From: Sipunculus nudus
Lineage: Eukaryota; Annelida; Sipuncula; Golfingiida; Sipunculidae
Direction: 5' to 3'
Assembly: GCA_026874595.1 (NCBI GenBank)
Contig: CM049311.1
Coordinates: 36,433,176 to 36,497,175, forward strand
Length of the DNA stretch: 64,000 bases
The notes below the pieces were generated by a model. That model had not been told where the DNA came from. It did no database searches and worked only from the letters and a program-made list of their open reading frames with translations. Shown here piece after piece: positions 24,718-34,629 of the stretch. Position numbers and translations under genes: made by a program. The stretch's first letter is position 1; every line of letters begins with the position of its first letter.

Positions 24718-24749
<32 letters not shown>
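24643..24749. repeat. (TAA)n microsatellite, LINE tail
   Basis: About 107 bp of ATA/TAA triplets with a few interruptions near 24686-24720. It directly follows the LINE 3' hairpin, so it began as the tail of the element. Confidence 0.9.
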
Positions 24750-24750
<1 letters not shown>

Positions 24751-24963
24751 TGTTGAACCACACGATTAAACTTGTTGATTCCAAAGGTATTTAATAAAAA
24801 AATGTTCGTACAAAAACTTGTAAGAACCTGCAGTTTGGTCTCCAGCATAATATGTCTCCTTCCTTACAATCTAAGAATCTTAACTCAACAAAAAAATTGC
24901 ATTTTTAGATGGTGTCTGAGACCAACTGCAACACACACTTACACACACACCAGCAATATATAT

Positions 24964-25667
24964 TGTTACGGAACCTAATATAAACAGATCACGTATGCGT
25001 GATGAACACAAAATTTGTAATGGAGATTCTGTAACACTAGGCAGCGTGAAATGTCTAGGGGAATGAATAAAGAAGTCAGTGTTTTTTTTGTTAACAAATA
25101 ACTATAGTTTATTCTTAAAACAACCCTAACAATACAGTACACTAAATCAATACAATTATACAGTAAAACAGCGTTATAGCAACAAGTCAATACAATCTCA
25201 CAGAAAGATAATGGTACAATACCTGTGGAAAGTTCTTTCAACAACCCAGAAAGTAAACTGAAGTCCAAAAGCATAAAATCCAGGAGAAAGTCTTTGAAAA
25301 TGTATAATTGCCGCATTCGTCGGATAAGGTCTTAGAATCTGACATACGCTTCTGCGTCCGCTGGAATCTGCTCTGCTGTCTGCCCTCCGGTTCTAAAAAA
25401 CAGCCCCTTTATATACCTTCACACCCAAAGCCGGGAATTTTCCACTTCTCGAACAGTCTATAAGTTCTTGCAAAACACGTGTTTCAGGAATTATCGAGAA
25501 GACATCGCTGTGCGTACCTCCACATACCAGGGCCATCACGTGACCCACGACCGGCCGTGAAAATCCAAGGCTCACATGACAGCGAGAGTTCAACCAGTAT
25601 GGATTAAACATAAAATGTAACAACAACACGAGTTACGCCCGTATCACACAATAAAAAGAGCACCTGT

Positions 25668-25671
<4 letters not shown>
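24964..25671 (-). mobile_element. LTR-like element (solo LTR candidate), copy 2
   Basis: Inverted relative of 2106-2904. On + it reads TGTTACGGAACC ... CACCTGTAACA. It is 708 bp long and lacks an approximately 65-bp block present in copy 1. The TATA-like box is preserved on the minus strand (complement of CCTTTATATACC, about 25405-25420). Both ends abut AT repeats (TATAT before 24964 and ATATAT after 25671), the same context as copy 1. No internal gag or pol sequence lies beside it. Short open frames within it are remnants of sequence shared with copy 1, not genes. Confidence 0.6.

Positions 25672-25701
<30 letters not shown>
25672..25701. repeat. (AT)n microsatellite
   Basis: 30 bp of pure AT directly adjoining the LTR-like copy 2. 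Confidence 0.9.
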
Positions 25702-25703
<2 letters not shown>

Positions 25704-25704
25704 T

Positions 25705-27250
25705 ATCTAGTTATAACTATTTTCATTTAAATATAAGTCATAATAATCATATAATTGCTATGCTGTTTAAGAAAGTGTTAAGTGAAATAAAATGTGAATT
25801 TCAAAATAAACAAAATCATCATATTTTTAAAAAGTCATTAATAGATAATCAGTCACCTCTCGCAAAAAATGTTTGATTTTTTAATCGTTTAGTTTTCTCT
25901 TTCTGAGTTGCTCTATGAATCAAGGTCTGTGTAAAGCGTAGCTGTCATCTTCGTATACGTGGTTGTATGAAGATGAGGCACACCGATAAGTGCGTCATTT
26001 ATTTTCAGGATAAGCCTACTTAAACTAATTTTCAGTAGTCTGCCAGGTATTTAGGATTTATGCTGCCGCAGATAAGCTGCTCACTCGATCATAGTTTATC
26101 TTAGAGATAAAAAAGATATTTATCTCATATGTCTGTCCAGAGGGGCATTTACATGTGTAGCTGTTAATTGATATAATGGTTATTATGGATGGAAATAATC
26201 CTCGTTACGGCATCTTGTGAGGGCATTTTAATTATCACCGCCTTTCATGTTAGCCATAACACACAACCCATACTGCCGAAGAACCCACCCTTATAATATT
26301 AAAGATGTTTTATGCATCTTAAAATGATTATTTCGCCTCTTATATCAAAGACATTTGCGATGATGCCCGCCATGTTGTCGGTTTTGTAATTATTGTCTTG
26401 CATATTAATTGCTTTCAAAAAGGTGTCTGGTGAAACTGTGGAAACATGCTGTCAGCTGTTTAATTAAGACAAGGATACAGTTAGCCATGATGGTCTTGAA
26501 AATTATACCATAACTATAATGAACATTGGGTTTTTTTTTACGCCGACACCAACATAAACGCTGGCTTCACGGCAAAATTCCTGCTCTGCGCCTATCAGCC
26601 TTTAACTTGCAGGGTTGCATAGCTTCGAGCTTTCATGACAGATTCGTGAAGAGTTCGATGGACCAGCGTGAACCAGGTTGTTGAATATGATGTTTAGCCA
26701 TACATCATGCAGGTGAAGTGCGGGTGCAGTTTATACACTACAGTTGTCTCTGCAACTGAACATAAGAACAAACAGTAGACGTACAGCCTTTACGGAGTGA
26801 GAACGCTGGTCTCCTTAAAAATACCAATAATTCAACAAGAAATATACATAGTTTACAATATTGACTTAGTACCAGGCACTTACGATTAGTGTGGCATTAC
26901 ATTCTTTATTGACACTTAGACAGTTCCGGAATTCCTACAGTAATTCCAACAGTATTTTTTTTCTGAACATAAGAAAAGAACATTAGACGTACTGCCCACA
27001 CGGATTGTCAGCGCTGGTCTGAATCTTCTGTGAACTTCCTGAGCATTCGCGGTGACCACAATTTTCGCTCTAATGCACCTGTTCATTATGACATTTAATG
27101 ATAACGGAAACCAGTCCCTAGGAGCAAAACTGGTTTGCAACCAATTACGACCAGCGAAATTGATATTGTAATTAGTTTAATAATAAATTAGCCAACTCTG
27201 AGTGATAATCTAGAGTATAACAAATGTTTATCAGGTGGATATATTGTACA
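25705..27250. other. Non-coding stretch, nothing recognised
   Basis: AT-rich with several TAAT/ATTA homeodomain-type cores (for example TTTAATTAAG near 26459). No exon, tRNA-like or mobile sequence was identified. Confidence 0.4.
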
Positions 27251-27255
27251 AAGCG

Positions 27256-27256
<1 letters not shown>

Positions 27257-27314
<58 letters not shown>
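27257..27314. repeat. (TA)n microsatellite
   Basis: 58 bp of pure TA directly before an inverted repeat. Confidence 0.95.
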
Positions 27315-27315
<1 letters not shown>

Positions 27316-27416
27316 CTCTGAAGAAAAACAACACTGTAAATTCACTACAGTCTGTTCCACGGGATGCGACCCGATCATCAGGTGAATGTTGTTAGAATGT
27401 TTTTCTTCAGAGTTAT
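27312..27416. repeat. 19-bp perfect inverted repeat with 67-bp loop
   Basis: ATAACTCTGAAGAAAAACA at 27312-27330 is the exact complement of 27398-27416. On the minus strand the loop contains CTGATGATCGGG...CCCG, a small internal stem. The context (TA array at the edge, long hairpin) suggests the end of a retroelement, possibly Penelope-like, but no coding part is present. Confidence 0.6.
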
Positions 27417-28580
27417 GCCGCTCTGGCCTAGTCTGTATGCCATAGAGCACTTTACAACGGAGGGTAACTCTACCTTCTACTATATATATAATAGAGAAAG
27501 AGAGAATATCACAATCTTTCATCATATTGTCTGTGAGGCACAGACGGGGGTTCGGCCTAAGGAAAGTCTGCTCGAAATCTGGCATCCTCCCAACAAACCT
27601 ACGTCCTACCATTTTGTTTATATGCATGTCCAAGCATTTAACTTAATACATTGAACATTTCAGGACCGTCTACTTACCCCAACCCATCTTTAATAATTCC
27701 TTGATATATTTTATAATAAGTCCAATGACTTAAGCATGATAAAAAGCCAATAAGCTGGAATTTCCATGTGGTTCGTGTGTTTAGGGTTTATTTTCGCCGT
27801 TTCGGCCCTTTTACATTACTACCGTCAGAGTGCCATTACAAATAGCATCGAAGACCGCACTGTAACGCTCGATAACAAGGCAAATACTTTCGCTATTTTT
27901 CACAACGCCTCATGGCCTACAAGTACGCTGTCACTTAACATAAACTATAGAACAATATTTTTAGTATACTATATTTTTAGTATACTTTTGAACAACTGCC
28001 ATTTTCTAGGAAAAAAATATTGTAACTCAGCATATTGGTAAATCCCATTGCCTGTTTGTTAAATTTGTGACCGAAGCATTGCTAGCATGGGTTAGTGGTC
28101 TATCTGCACGTAATACACGATAGGACTCGTGACCATGGAGACGGATTTTCATTGAGGTGTGTGATTTCACTTATTTTCTTTTGTTTTAAATCATCACTCG
28201 TAGCGTAAGTGTAAGAAAATTTCGCTGTTAATCAGGATATCAATGCAACAGGATGGATGACCGTTGCCGTATGTTCACAAGTATAGCTTGTTTTACGACT
28301 AAAGTCAGGCCTATAAGCCCAATATAATTGCCTCCTGGGTCCTGTATTAACTACTATGCTTTCTTGAATGCGGATGTAAGCGTATGTGACCATCGAAGAC
28401 TCTATCTCTGCTGTCGTAGCAGTCAGTAACCATTACCGACTACCTCATAGAAACGAGTGACAATTAAACTGTACTGACATCTGACAAATGGCCCTTACAT
28501 TTCACTGATATCAGATGATCTGCTATAACACGATATATATAGCAATATGATGATATGACGGAATAATAACGGAAAATACA

Positions 28581-28838
28581 CAGTCATTCTTTCATTCTTA
28601 TAGGTTTCCTCGGCCCCTGGGGAACATACAACCCAAGCAGACATAACAGGCACTAGAAGGTCATTCGTTCTACATTTGTCTGCCGCCCATGACCAGTATC
28701 CATTCACTCCGTGGTGAAGAGAGCGCTGAAGACTTTGGTCAGGAATCCTAGCAAAGAAGGCGGTCACAACCGGAAGTGAACCATCAACCTTTCGGTCACA
28801 AGTCTAGCGCCCTAACCATTACGTCACCGCGCTCCAGG
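28581..28838 (-). mobile_element. SINE family B (tRNA-derived)
   Basis: On the minus strand the head reads GCGGTGACGTAATGGTTAGG (A-box), then CTAGACTTGTGACCGAAAGG, then a worn B-box GATGGTTCACTTCC. Order and spacing match a tRNA-derived head. The body runs to about 28581, where GAATGAAAGAATGA may be a simple tail. It is a different family from SINE A, whose copy 3 starts about 50 bp away in the same orientation. The 90-codon minus-strand frame here is part of the SINE, not a gene. Confidence 0.65.
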
Positions 28839-28890
28839 ACAAATTAACAAAATGTAAACAGGCAATCAGGATATTTTTTAAAAATATTTT

Positions 28891-29193
28891 TGTTGGTTGT
28901 TACTGCCTCCATTTGTTATACTAGCTCGCTTTCGGACTACGAGACAGGGTAGTAGTAGTACACGCTTTCTCTCGCTTTATATTTTGATGTAAACCAGATC
29001 CGGTGACTACTGCACCTGCGGGCCCTGGGTGTGTAATCGTCCCAAGTGTTGGGTCATTACACTTTCCTATTAAGCCTTCAGAGCGCCCACCCTTGGTTGG
29101 GACCGCGAGATATCTCACAGTCTCGGCTGAGATTCGAATTCACGATCTCCCGGCTTTGAGTCCTGTAATCCACCACGACACCACAGAAACCGG
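28891..29193 (-). mobile_element. SINE family A, copy 3 (internally shortened)
   Basis: Shares with copy 2 the motifs GTTACTGCCTCC at the tail side, GCACCTGCGGGCCCTGGGTG in the body and CGGCTGAGATTCGAATTCAC in the head (B-box on the minus strand). About 80 bp of the body (the CACTCGTATGTGAGTG part) are missing. An A/T-rich stretch at 28870-28890 is what remains of the tail. Confidence 0.8.
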
Positions 29194-29199
29194 TATATA

Positions 29200-30010
29200 G
29201 TTCACTGATGCACGTAAATTCTCGACTTAAACTGAACTGCTCTGAAGAAATATCGTGAACATCTGGACCGCCCCCAGCAGCTTTTAGTTCAACACCTGGT
29301 TCCCCATCGGAGTTTGCCTGAGGGATGCTTCATCATCGTCTTCTTCTTCTTCACCAGGTTAATCACGTTAATCATGTACAATGTGATATTATTTAAGAAG
29401 ATTTAATCACCGTGGGTGCAGCATTTGCGGCTAGTCCCCTTGTAAAATCTGTTTTGCTATTTGACTTTTTTTTTGCCAAAATTAAAATGACTGCGAGGTA
29501 CCATTAAATGTCTTATCGTAAATGGATTTCCTTGGGTAAAGAAAACAGACAACGCGATGCTCGAATCAAAAGAAACGTTTCTAATATTAATAGAGTGGAT
29601 GCAAATGAGGGGCCTTTCTTCATATTTAATATAATATGTTTTAATTGCTTCTTTAAGTGTGACGTCATGTGTAAGACATGTTTTGATTAGGGGAGGACAG
29701 TACTAAAATGTTAACTTCAACAGCATACTTTGTCTCGAAGTTTTCGCCTCAGGTGAAAGGTCGAAACTGGCTAAATTTTCAAAGACCGTGGGTTCACGCA
29801 TATGTCATCAATTTACCGGACCCCAATAGTCATTTAATTGAAAGTAACTGCTTCCAGTAATGTGTTTAAAAAATATTATAACACGGGTTGTATAGCACAT
29901 TTTAATATTATTTGTAAAACAAGCAGTTTGGCACATGGAGCAAAATTGACGTCTGCATTCGCTGAGCGATGTGTTACTGAACATTTGGTATCATATGTTC
30001 AAAAGGAGCA
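29200..30010. other. Non-coding stretch, nothing recognised
   Basis: A short CTTCTTCTTCTTC run lies near 29338-29352. Otherwise there is no repeat family or exon. Confidence 0.4.
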
Positions 30011-30023
30011 TTTTTTTTATATA

Positions 30024-30186
30024 CTAAATGCAAATGTTTCAAATAATCAAATGCAAATGTTAGGAATAAATCAAATGAATATGTTTAACCTAAACGAAAT
30101 GTTTATGATTCGAATAAATCAAATGACTTTTATTATAAATATGAAGCATATATTTCAAATAAATCAAATACAAACATTTCAATATA
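30024..30186. repeat. Degenerate repeat of AAATCAAATG-type units with octamers
   Basis: Units like AATAAATCAAATGAATATG recur with 24-42 bp spacing. Two exact ATGCAAAT octamers (30028-30035 and 30051-30058) lie at the start. The + strand stays open here and gives N-Q-M-rich peptide (frame 29838-30206), which I treat as a by-product of the repeat. Confidence 0.45.
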
Positions 30187-30234
30187 TATTCTCAATTGCT
30201 AATTAAAAATGCGAATATGGTAAAAAAAAGTCAT

Positions 30235-30264
30235 GTGCAAATGCAATTACAAAGGCATTTGCAC
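30235..30264. repeat. Perfect 10-bp inverted repeat
   Basis: GTGCAAATGC (30235-30244) and GCATTTGCAC (30255-30264) flank a 10-bp spacer. Each arm contains TGCAAATG, close to a POU-type octamer. Confidence 0.6.
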
Positions 30265-30347
30265 TTGAACTGTATTCCTACACTTATGTATGTGCATATC
30301 TTGAAAAAAATACCTTACTCAGTAGGCGACTGTGACATGGTAACGGT

Positions 30348-30859
30348 TAGGGGCGTAGCCATGCAGGAACAGGCGCATAAAATATAGATGATTAACTTTT
30401 TAGAAACTATATAGTTTTACTAGGGAGGTGCACATATGGAAATATTGGTCATCCAGATTCATTATTATATGTTATCATTTGCACCAAGTTAAAGCTGGGA
30501 AGGAATATTTGCCGGGCTATTATTTCTGAATATGTCATGAGGTAACTGTATGGAATGAAACGTCCTTCCTAAACCAATGATAGGTCGATTGTCATGATTG
30601 ACACTTTTTCACTCACTCTTAATTGTCATGTGTGCTGTGTGGCAACTGTTCATGTTGGTTTTTGTATGGTACATGTGTACGAAATATTGATGTTCAAGAC
30701 AATTTATCGGCAGAAATTTACTTTTTTTAATCCACTGTTGTCTGTCTCAAACTAACATGCAATTTAACATATATATGTGCATGTGTTTATATACATGTAT
30801 GCGTGTAACCAGCGGGTATGCCAGGCACCTCTCTCCCGTAAATCCTGGCTACGCCCCTG
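30348..30859. mobile_element. hAT-like MITE, about 512 bp
   Basis: The left end TAGGGGCGTAGCCATG (30348-30363) and the right end CCTGGCTACGCCCCTG (30844-30859) are inverted with 14 of 16 matches. They resemble the common hAT terminus CAGGGGCGTAGCCAGG. The interior is AT-rich and non-coding. No matching 8-bp site duplication is seen (GTAACGGT on the left, TCTGTAGA on the right), so the flanks have decayed or the ends are slightly misplaced. Confidence 0.65.
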
Positions 30860-32277
30860 TCTGTAGAGCATATTATTAGAATAATGTTACAAAAGTCTAA
30901 AGAAAGTCTTTATCTGGTTTCTGCAAGTAAACCCGTGTGGAAAATCCAGGAAAATATCATGCTAAATCAGTGGTAAATTGATGCGGCCCGTAAAAGTCTC
31001 TAAACGACGACGTCAACCCATATTATCGCATCGAGTCATGCTTTCACAAGGTTACCGGTTTGAAATTTGAGGCTACGATCAGTGTGACAGAAATCCGTAT
31101 TACTTTACTTTGAAGCATCCTCAACAGAGCACCGTCTGTAATAATTAAATTAACGAGCAGTCAATATTCTGAAGCAGAGTTCTTTTAACCTCTTAGTACA
31201 CAGAAATTGGGTAAAATTTATGTGCGATTAAGTTTATGTTCATGAACAAACTTTCTCTTTGTGCGAATATTAACAAGTGTGGGTCATTTCTAGTCAGGGG
31301 CGGATTATGGTTGCATGGGGCGCCTAGTGTACTTAAAGCAGGGGCCCTTTCATCAAATTGATAACGTGTGTTCAATTTAATGAGAAATGCTATTAAACCA
31401 AATAGAAATGTTATTATGTAATACCGCATATTGGGATAATGATTTTGATATATACTTATTATAACAACATTACATGCAACGTTTAAATCATTGCAATTGA
31501 TGAAATTGAGGGAACTTGACATATCGTTGACGTATCGTTGATGTTCATTTAGAGTGGCGACGTCGAGACTAATGAATTATTTAGGAGTAGGGCCAGCCTC
31601 GGAAAATTATACACTTTCGCTGATCTTCTTAGACAGCTGCAGGCCTGTATTTGAAGGTCTAATGACGGCAACCTGTTTTTGTATCCCGCATAACTAGAGA
31701 AATCCAACGTTTTGTCTTTTTTTTCATTTTGTCGTCTTTCTTTATATCTCTTCTTCTTGCAACCTATTGATATATCCTCCTTCACTAAAATTTAAAATTA
31801 AATACAGACAATTGGACCACGTTGGTTAGATAACGAAGCGTAATTTTGCTCGTTGACCAACGATATTCGGCAGAGTTTAACATAAATGGACGCGGACCCA
31901 AGAAAACAATTTCCAATATTCCACTAATTTAGGCTGAAAACGGATTTTTTTTCATAGGAATCTTTTATGACCTGCCACTGCATTGACCTAGGTATATGAT
32001 TATAATAATGAATATTGCAAGTACTTATCATGTAGAGAGTAAATAAGAGAGACCTTAAAGTAAAAATTCGTGTAATATTGAATATAACTTAATCACATGG
32101 ATGTGCTGACTGCATCTGAAGTTTATAATATATACTAGAAATATAGTGAAACACTGGTTGAGTAAACAGGTCGACCTCGAGGTAGTTTGAGATTCTCTTC
32201 TGCCATTCAGAATCGAAATAAATAATATTTAAATAATGTCGTTTGCAGGTTATTTGCTAAAAATTTATGTCCGATGT

Positions 32278-33262
32278 GACAATTTATGGCAACAGGACAA
32301 CTACCCCCCGGACAATTACCCCCTGACAATTACCCCCTGGACAATTACCCCCCGGACAATTACCCCCCATACAATTACCCCCCAGGACAATTACCCACTT
32401 GGACAACTACCCCCCAGACAACTACCCACCGGACAATTACCCCCCGGTACAATTACCCCCGGACAACCTCCCCCTGGACAATTACCCCCATGGTTTAAAT
32501 TACACATTTAAAGTACACGTAATACATTTAAATATATTCTGTGTTGCTAATGAGAAGCACAGAATGCCAAAGAAATAAATAAAATCAATTGCAAACAAAA
32601 AATAAAAAGAAAATCGCTGTAGATAATAATATCTTGCTATTACTTATTATGATATTACTTATAGAGACTTGTAAGAATGGATCAGAATGAATTGTATTCC
32701 CAATTCGTATGGAATTATATTGTAAGCTTGCGGGAGGTTATATGGACCATATGTTTACAAAGCTTTTGTTTTACAACTTGCCAATTTAAAGCATATTTCA
32801 TATAATGGACTTTTTACCATATATTTACATTTTTTTTTACAATACACAATACAATCATCTGAGAGGCATTGCCTAGAACTAGTAAACTGCCACTGAAAAC
32901 TTGATGTAATGGATTTTTTTTTACTTTTACAATACACATGATGTATGTACCTATGCTTGGTTTGAAATATATTATCACCGGGATTTGTTTTACTTACAAT
33001 CGGAAACTTTTACTTTTAGTTTGTATGTGTATTTAAAAGTGTTGTTATACCATGGGGGTAGTTGTCCAGGGGGTAGTTGTCCGGGGGGTAATTGTACCGG
33101 GGGGTAATTGTCTGGGGGGTAGTTGTCTGGGGGTAGTTGTCCAAGGGGGTAATTGTCCTTTGGCTAATTGTCCGGGGGGTAATTGTCTGGGGGTAATTGT
33201 CCAGGGGGTAATTGTCCGGGGGTAATTGTCTGGGGGTAGTTGTCCTAGAGCCACAATTTATG
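32278..33262. mobile_element. Foldback-like element with minisatellite arms
   Basis: The left arm (32278-32508) is built of about 13 units of GGACAATTACCCCC with 14-16 bp period. The right arm (33031-33262) carries the same units in inverse orientation (GGGGGTAATTGTCC). Homology extends past the arrays on both sides: ACAATTTATGGC versus GCCACAATTTAT outside, CCCCCATGG plus T/A-rich sequence inside. The centre of about 520 bp is AT-rich and non-coding. Long inverted arms made of short tandem repeats are the hallmark of foldback (FB) elements. Proline/threonine-rich open frames across the arms are by-products. Confidence 0.65.
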
Positions 33263-33577
33263 AATATTACTTGAACAGAGTTTATGGGGCACGCGCCTGT
33301 TGGCCTTCTTCTATCACGTTAAATTCTTCAATTGACATGTGTATAAATTTCTCACAAAAGATGTACACCTTAGTTAAATTTGAACACTAGCTTTACCGCT
33401 TTTTACCAATATCTGCATTATAGCGAGCATGAAGCAAAAACCATTACTTTGTTCAAGCGCATATCTGAAATGTAACCACCTCTTGATTTACATATGGGAA
33501 ATCAGGTTACGTCAGCGTTACAGCATATATGGTATTGCATATATGGCATGTCATGAAAACAAAACCCATGCATCTTG

Positions 33578-33745
33578 GTACAGAGAAACCTCGAAATTAC
33601 GACCACCTTCGGGACCCTGATTAAGTTGTTGCATTTGAGAGGTCGTCGTGTAAGCGAGTACTTATGTAAAGAGCAATAAATTATCGGGACCCGTAAACGA
33701 TGGTCGTTGTTTTTAGGTGGTCGCTTAACAGAGGTGGTCAATAGG
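33578..33745. mobile_element. Possible pogo/Tigger-type terminal fragment
   Basis: AAACCTCGAAATTACGACCA at about 33587-33606, followed by GGTGGTCGCTTAACAGAGGT about 110 bp later, resembles the end of pogo-like elements common in invertebrates. Only one end is present, and the match is from memory of the pattern. Confidence 0.3.
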
Positions 33746-34549
33746 CAAGCTTTTATTGTATATAAAAAGGAAATGTAATAGCAGAAAGGTGTGTTCCTTT
33801 GTTTTCGCGAACGTTTATTATTATCTATAATCAACCTTAGAAGGAAGTATTTTGCACACCGAAACATCAATAAGATTTCAGTGTTAAAATTTTAGTTATC
33901 CTACACACATCGCATTGCTGACATTCGGCATCCTCCGTCCTTATCAAATCATTCTAGCAATAAAATTCGCTTTACACTTTTATAACTTGTTTTCAAGGCC
34001 CGATAAATATTGAAGGCCCTTTTCTGCAGCCCACTTAGCCACCCCCTTAATCCGCCCTTGATTCTAGAGACTCACATATGCACTCTTGAGTATAACTTCG
34101 CAAAATGCTGAATCTTGATCCTAGTAACTTCGTACATGCACAATTATGTAGAATTGCATATATTCCATTTAAAGCCTAAGAAATTGTTTGGTATCATTTA
34201 TGAAGCAACACACCATAAACTCATTCTTACTTTAAAAAATGGATATTTGAAAATAAAATGATGATTCTATGTAAAGTAACTTTTTATTAAGTAAATATAG
34301 CTTTTTATCGATGCGACCAGCTAGAACCCTTACTGATGTTCCATGTAGCGCCCCTTGAAGAAAGTTTGTCCAACTCTGTACCAAGTCTATATATATATAA
34401 ATATATATATATACCCTTTTTACAATTTTCCCAAATGATATTTGTAATTTAAATTGGCATCGAACACGAAAACAGGACCCTGGACATAGCTTAAAATTAT
34501 TAATGTAGGAACTTGCAGGATGTTGGTCGTTGACTTTTCAAACTAAAAC

Positions 34550-34552
<3 letters not shown>

Positions 34553-34621
<69 letters not shown>
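34553..34621. repeat. (TA)n microsatellite
   Basis: 69 bp of pure TA. Confidence 0.95.
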
Positions 34622-34624
<3 letters not shown>

Positions 34625-34629
34625 GGAGC

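Larger units (their letters stand above)
24138..24749 (+). mobile_element. 3' end of a CR1/L2-type LINE, decayed
   Basis: The frame open from 24138 to the stop at 24267 ends with SYAAPELWNKLPSSIK, the conserved motif at the C terminus of non-LTR retrotransposon ORF2 proteins. After an in-frame stop the similarity continues (ALSSFKMLSNTYLF) to about 24314. About 290 bp of 3' UTR follow. A terminal hairpin at 24608-24629 (GCACCTTTT paired with AAAAGAGTGC) then precedes GCTATATAAA and a (TAA)n tail at 24643-24749. Such a 3' stem-loop plus short tandem tail is typical of the CR1/L2 groups. The internal stop and missing upstream part show a dead, 5'-truncated copy. Confidence 0.8.
31295..34060. 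mobile_element. hAT-like element, about 2.77 kb, non-autonomous
   Basis: The left end CAGGGGCGGATTATGG (31295-31310) and the right end CCTTAATCCGCCCTTG (34045-34060) are inverted with 14 of 16 matches. Flanking octamers TTTCTAGT and ATTCTAGA share six central bases, compatible with a worn 8-bp hAT site duplication. No transposase frame is visible. A foldback-like element lies inside (32278-33262), and a piece resembling a pogo/Tigger terminus lies at 33578-33745. The interval is therefore a composite. Confidence 0.5.

Noticed and set aside
27340-27395. Hammerhead ribozyme on the minus strand (CTGATGA then a CGGG/CCCG stem)
   Set aside because: After the stem the core reads TGGAAC instead of an adjoining GAAA, so the catalytic core is not met. 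Kept only as a hairpin.
32295-33247. CRISPR-like array
   Set aside because: The repeats are contiguous with no unique spacers, and the genome is eukaryotic.
32236-33254. Pro/Thr-rich open frames on both strands
   Set aside because: They are translations of the GGACAATTACCCCC arrays of the foldback-like element.
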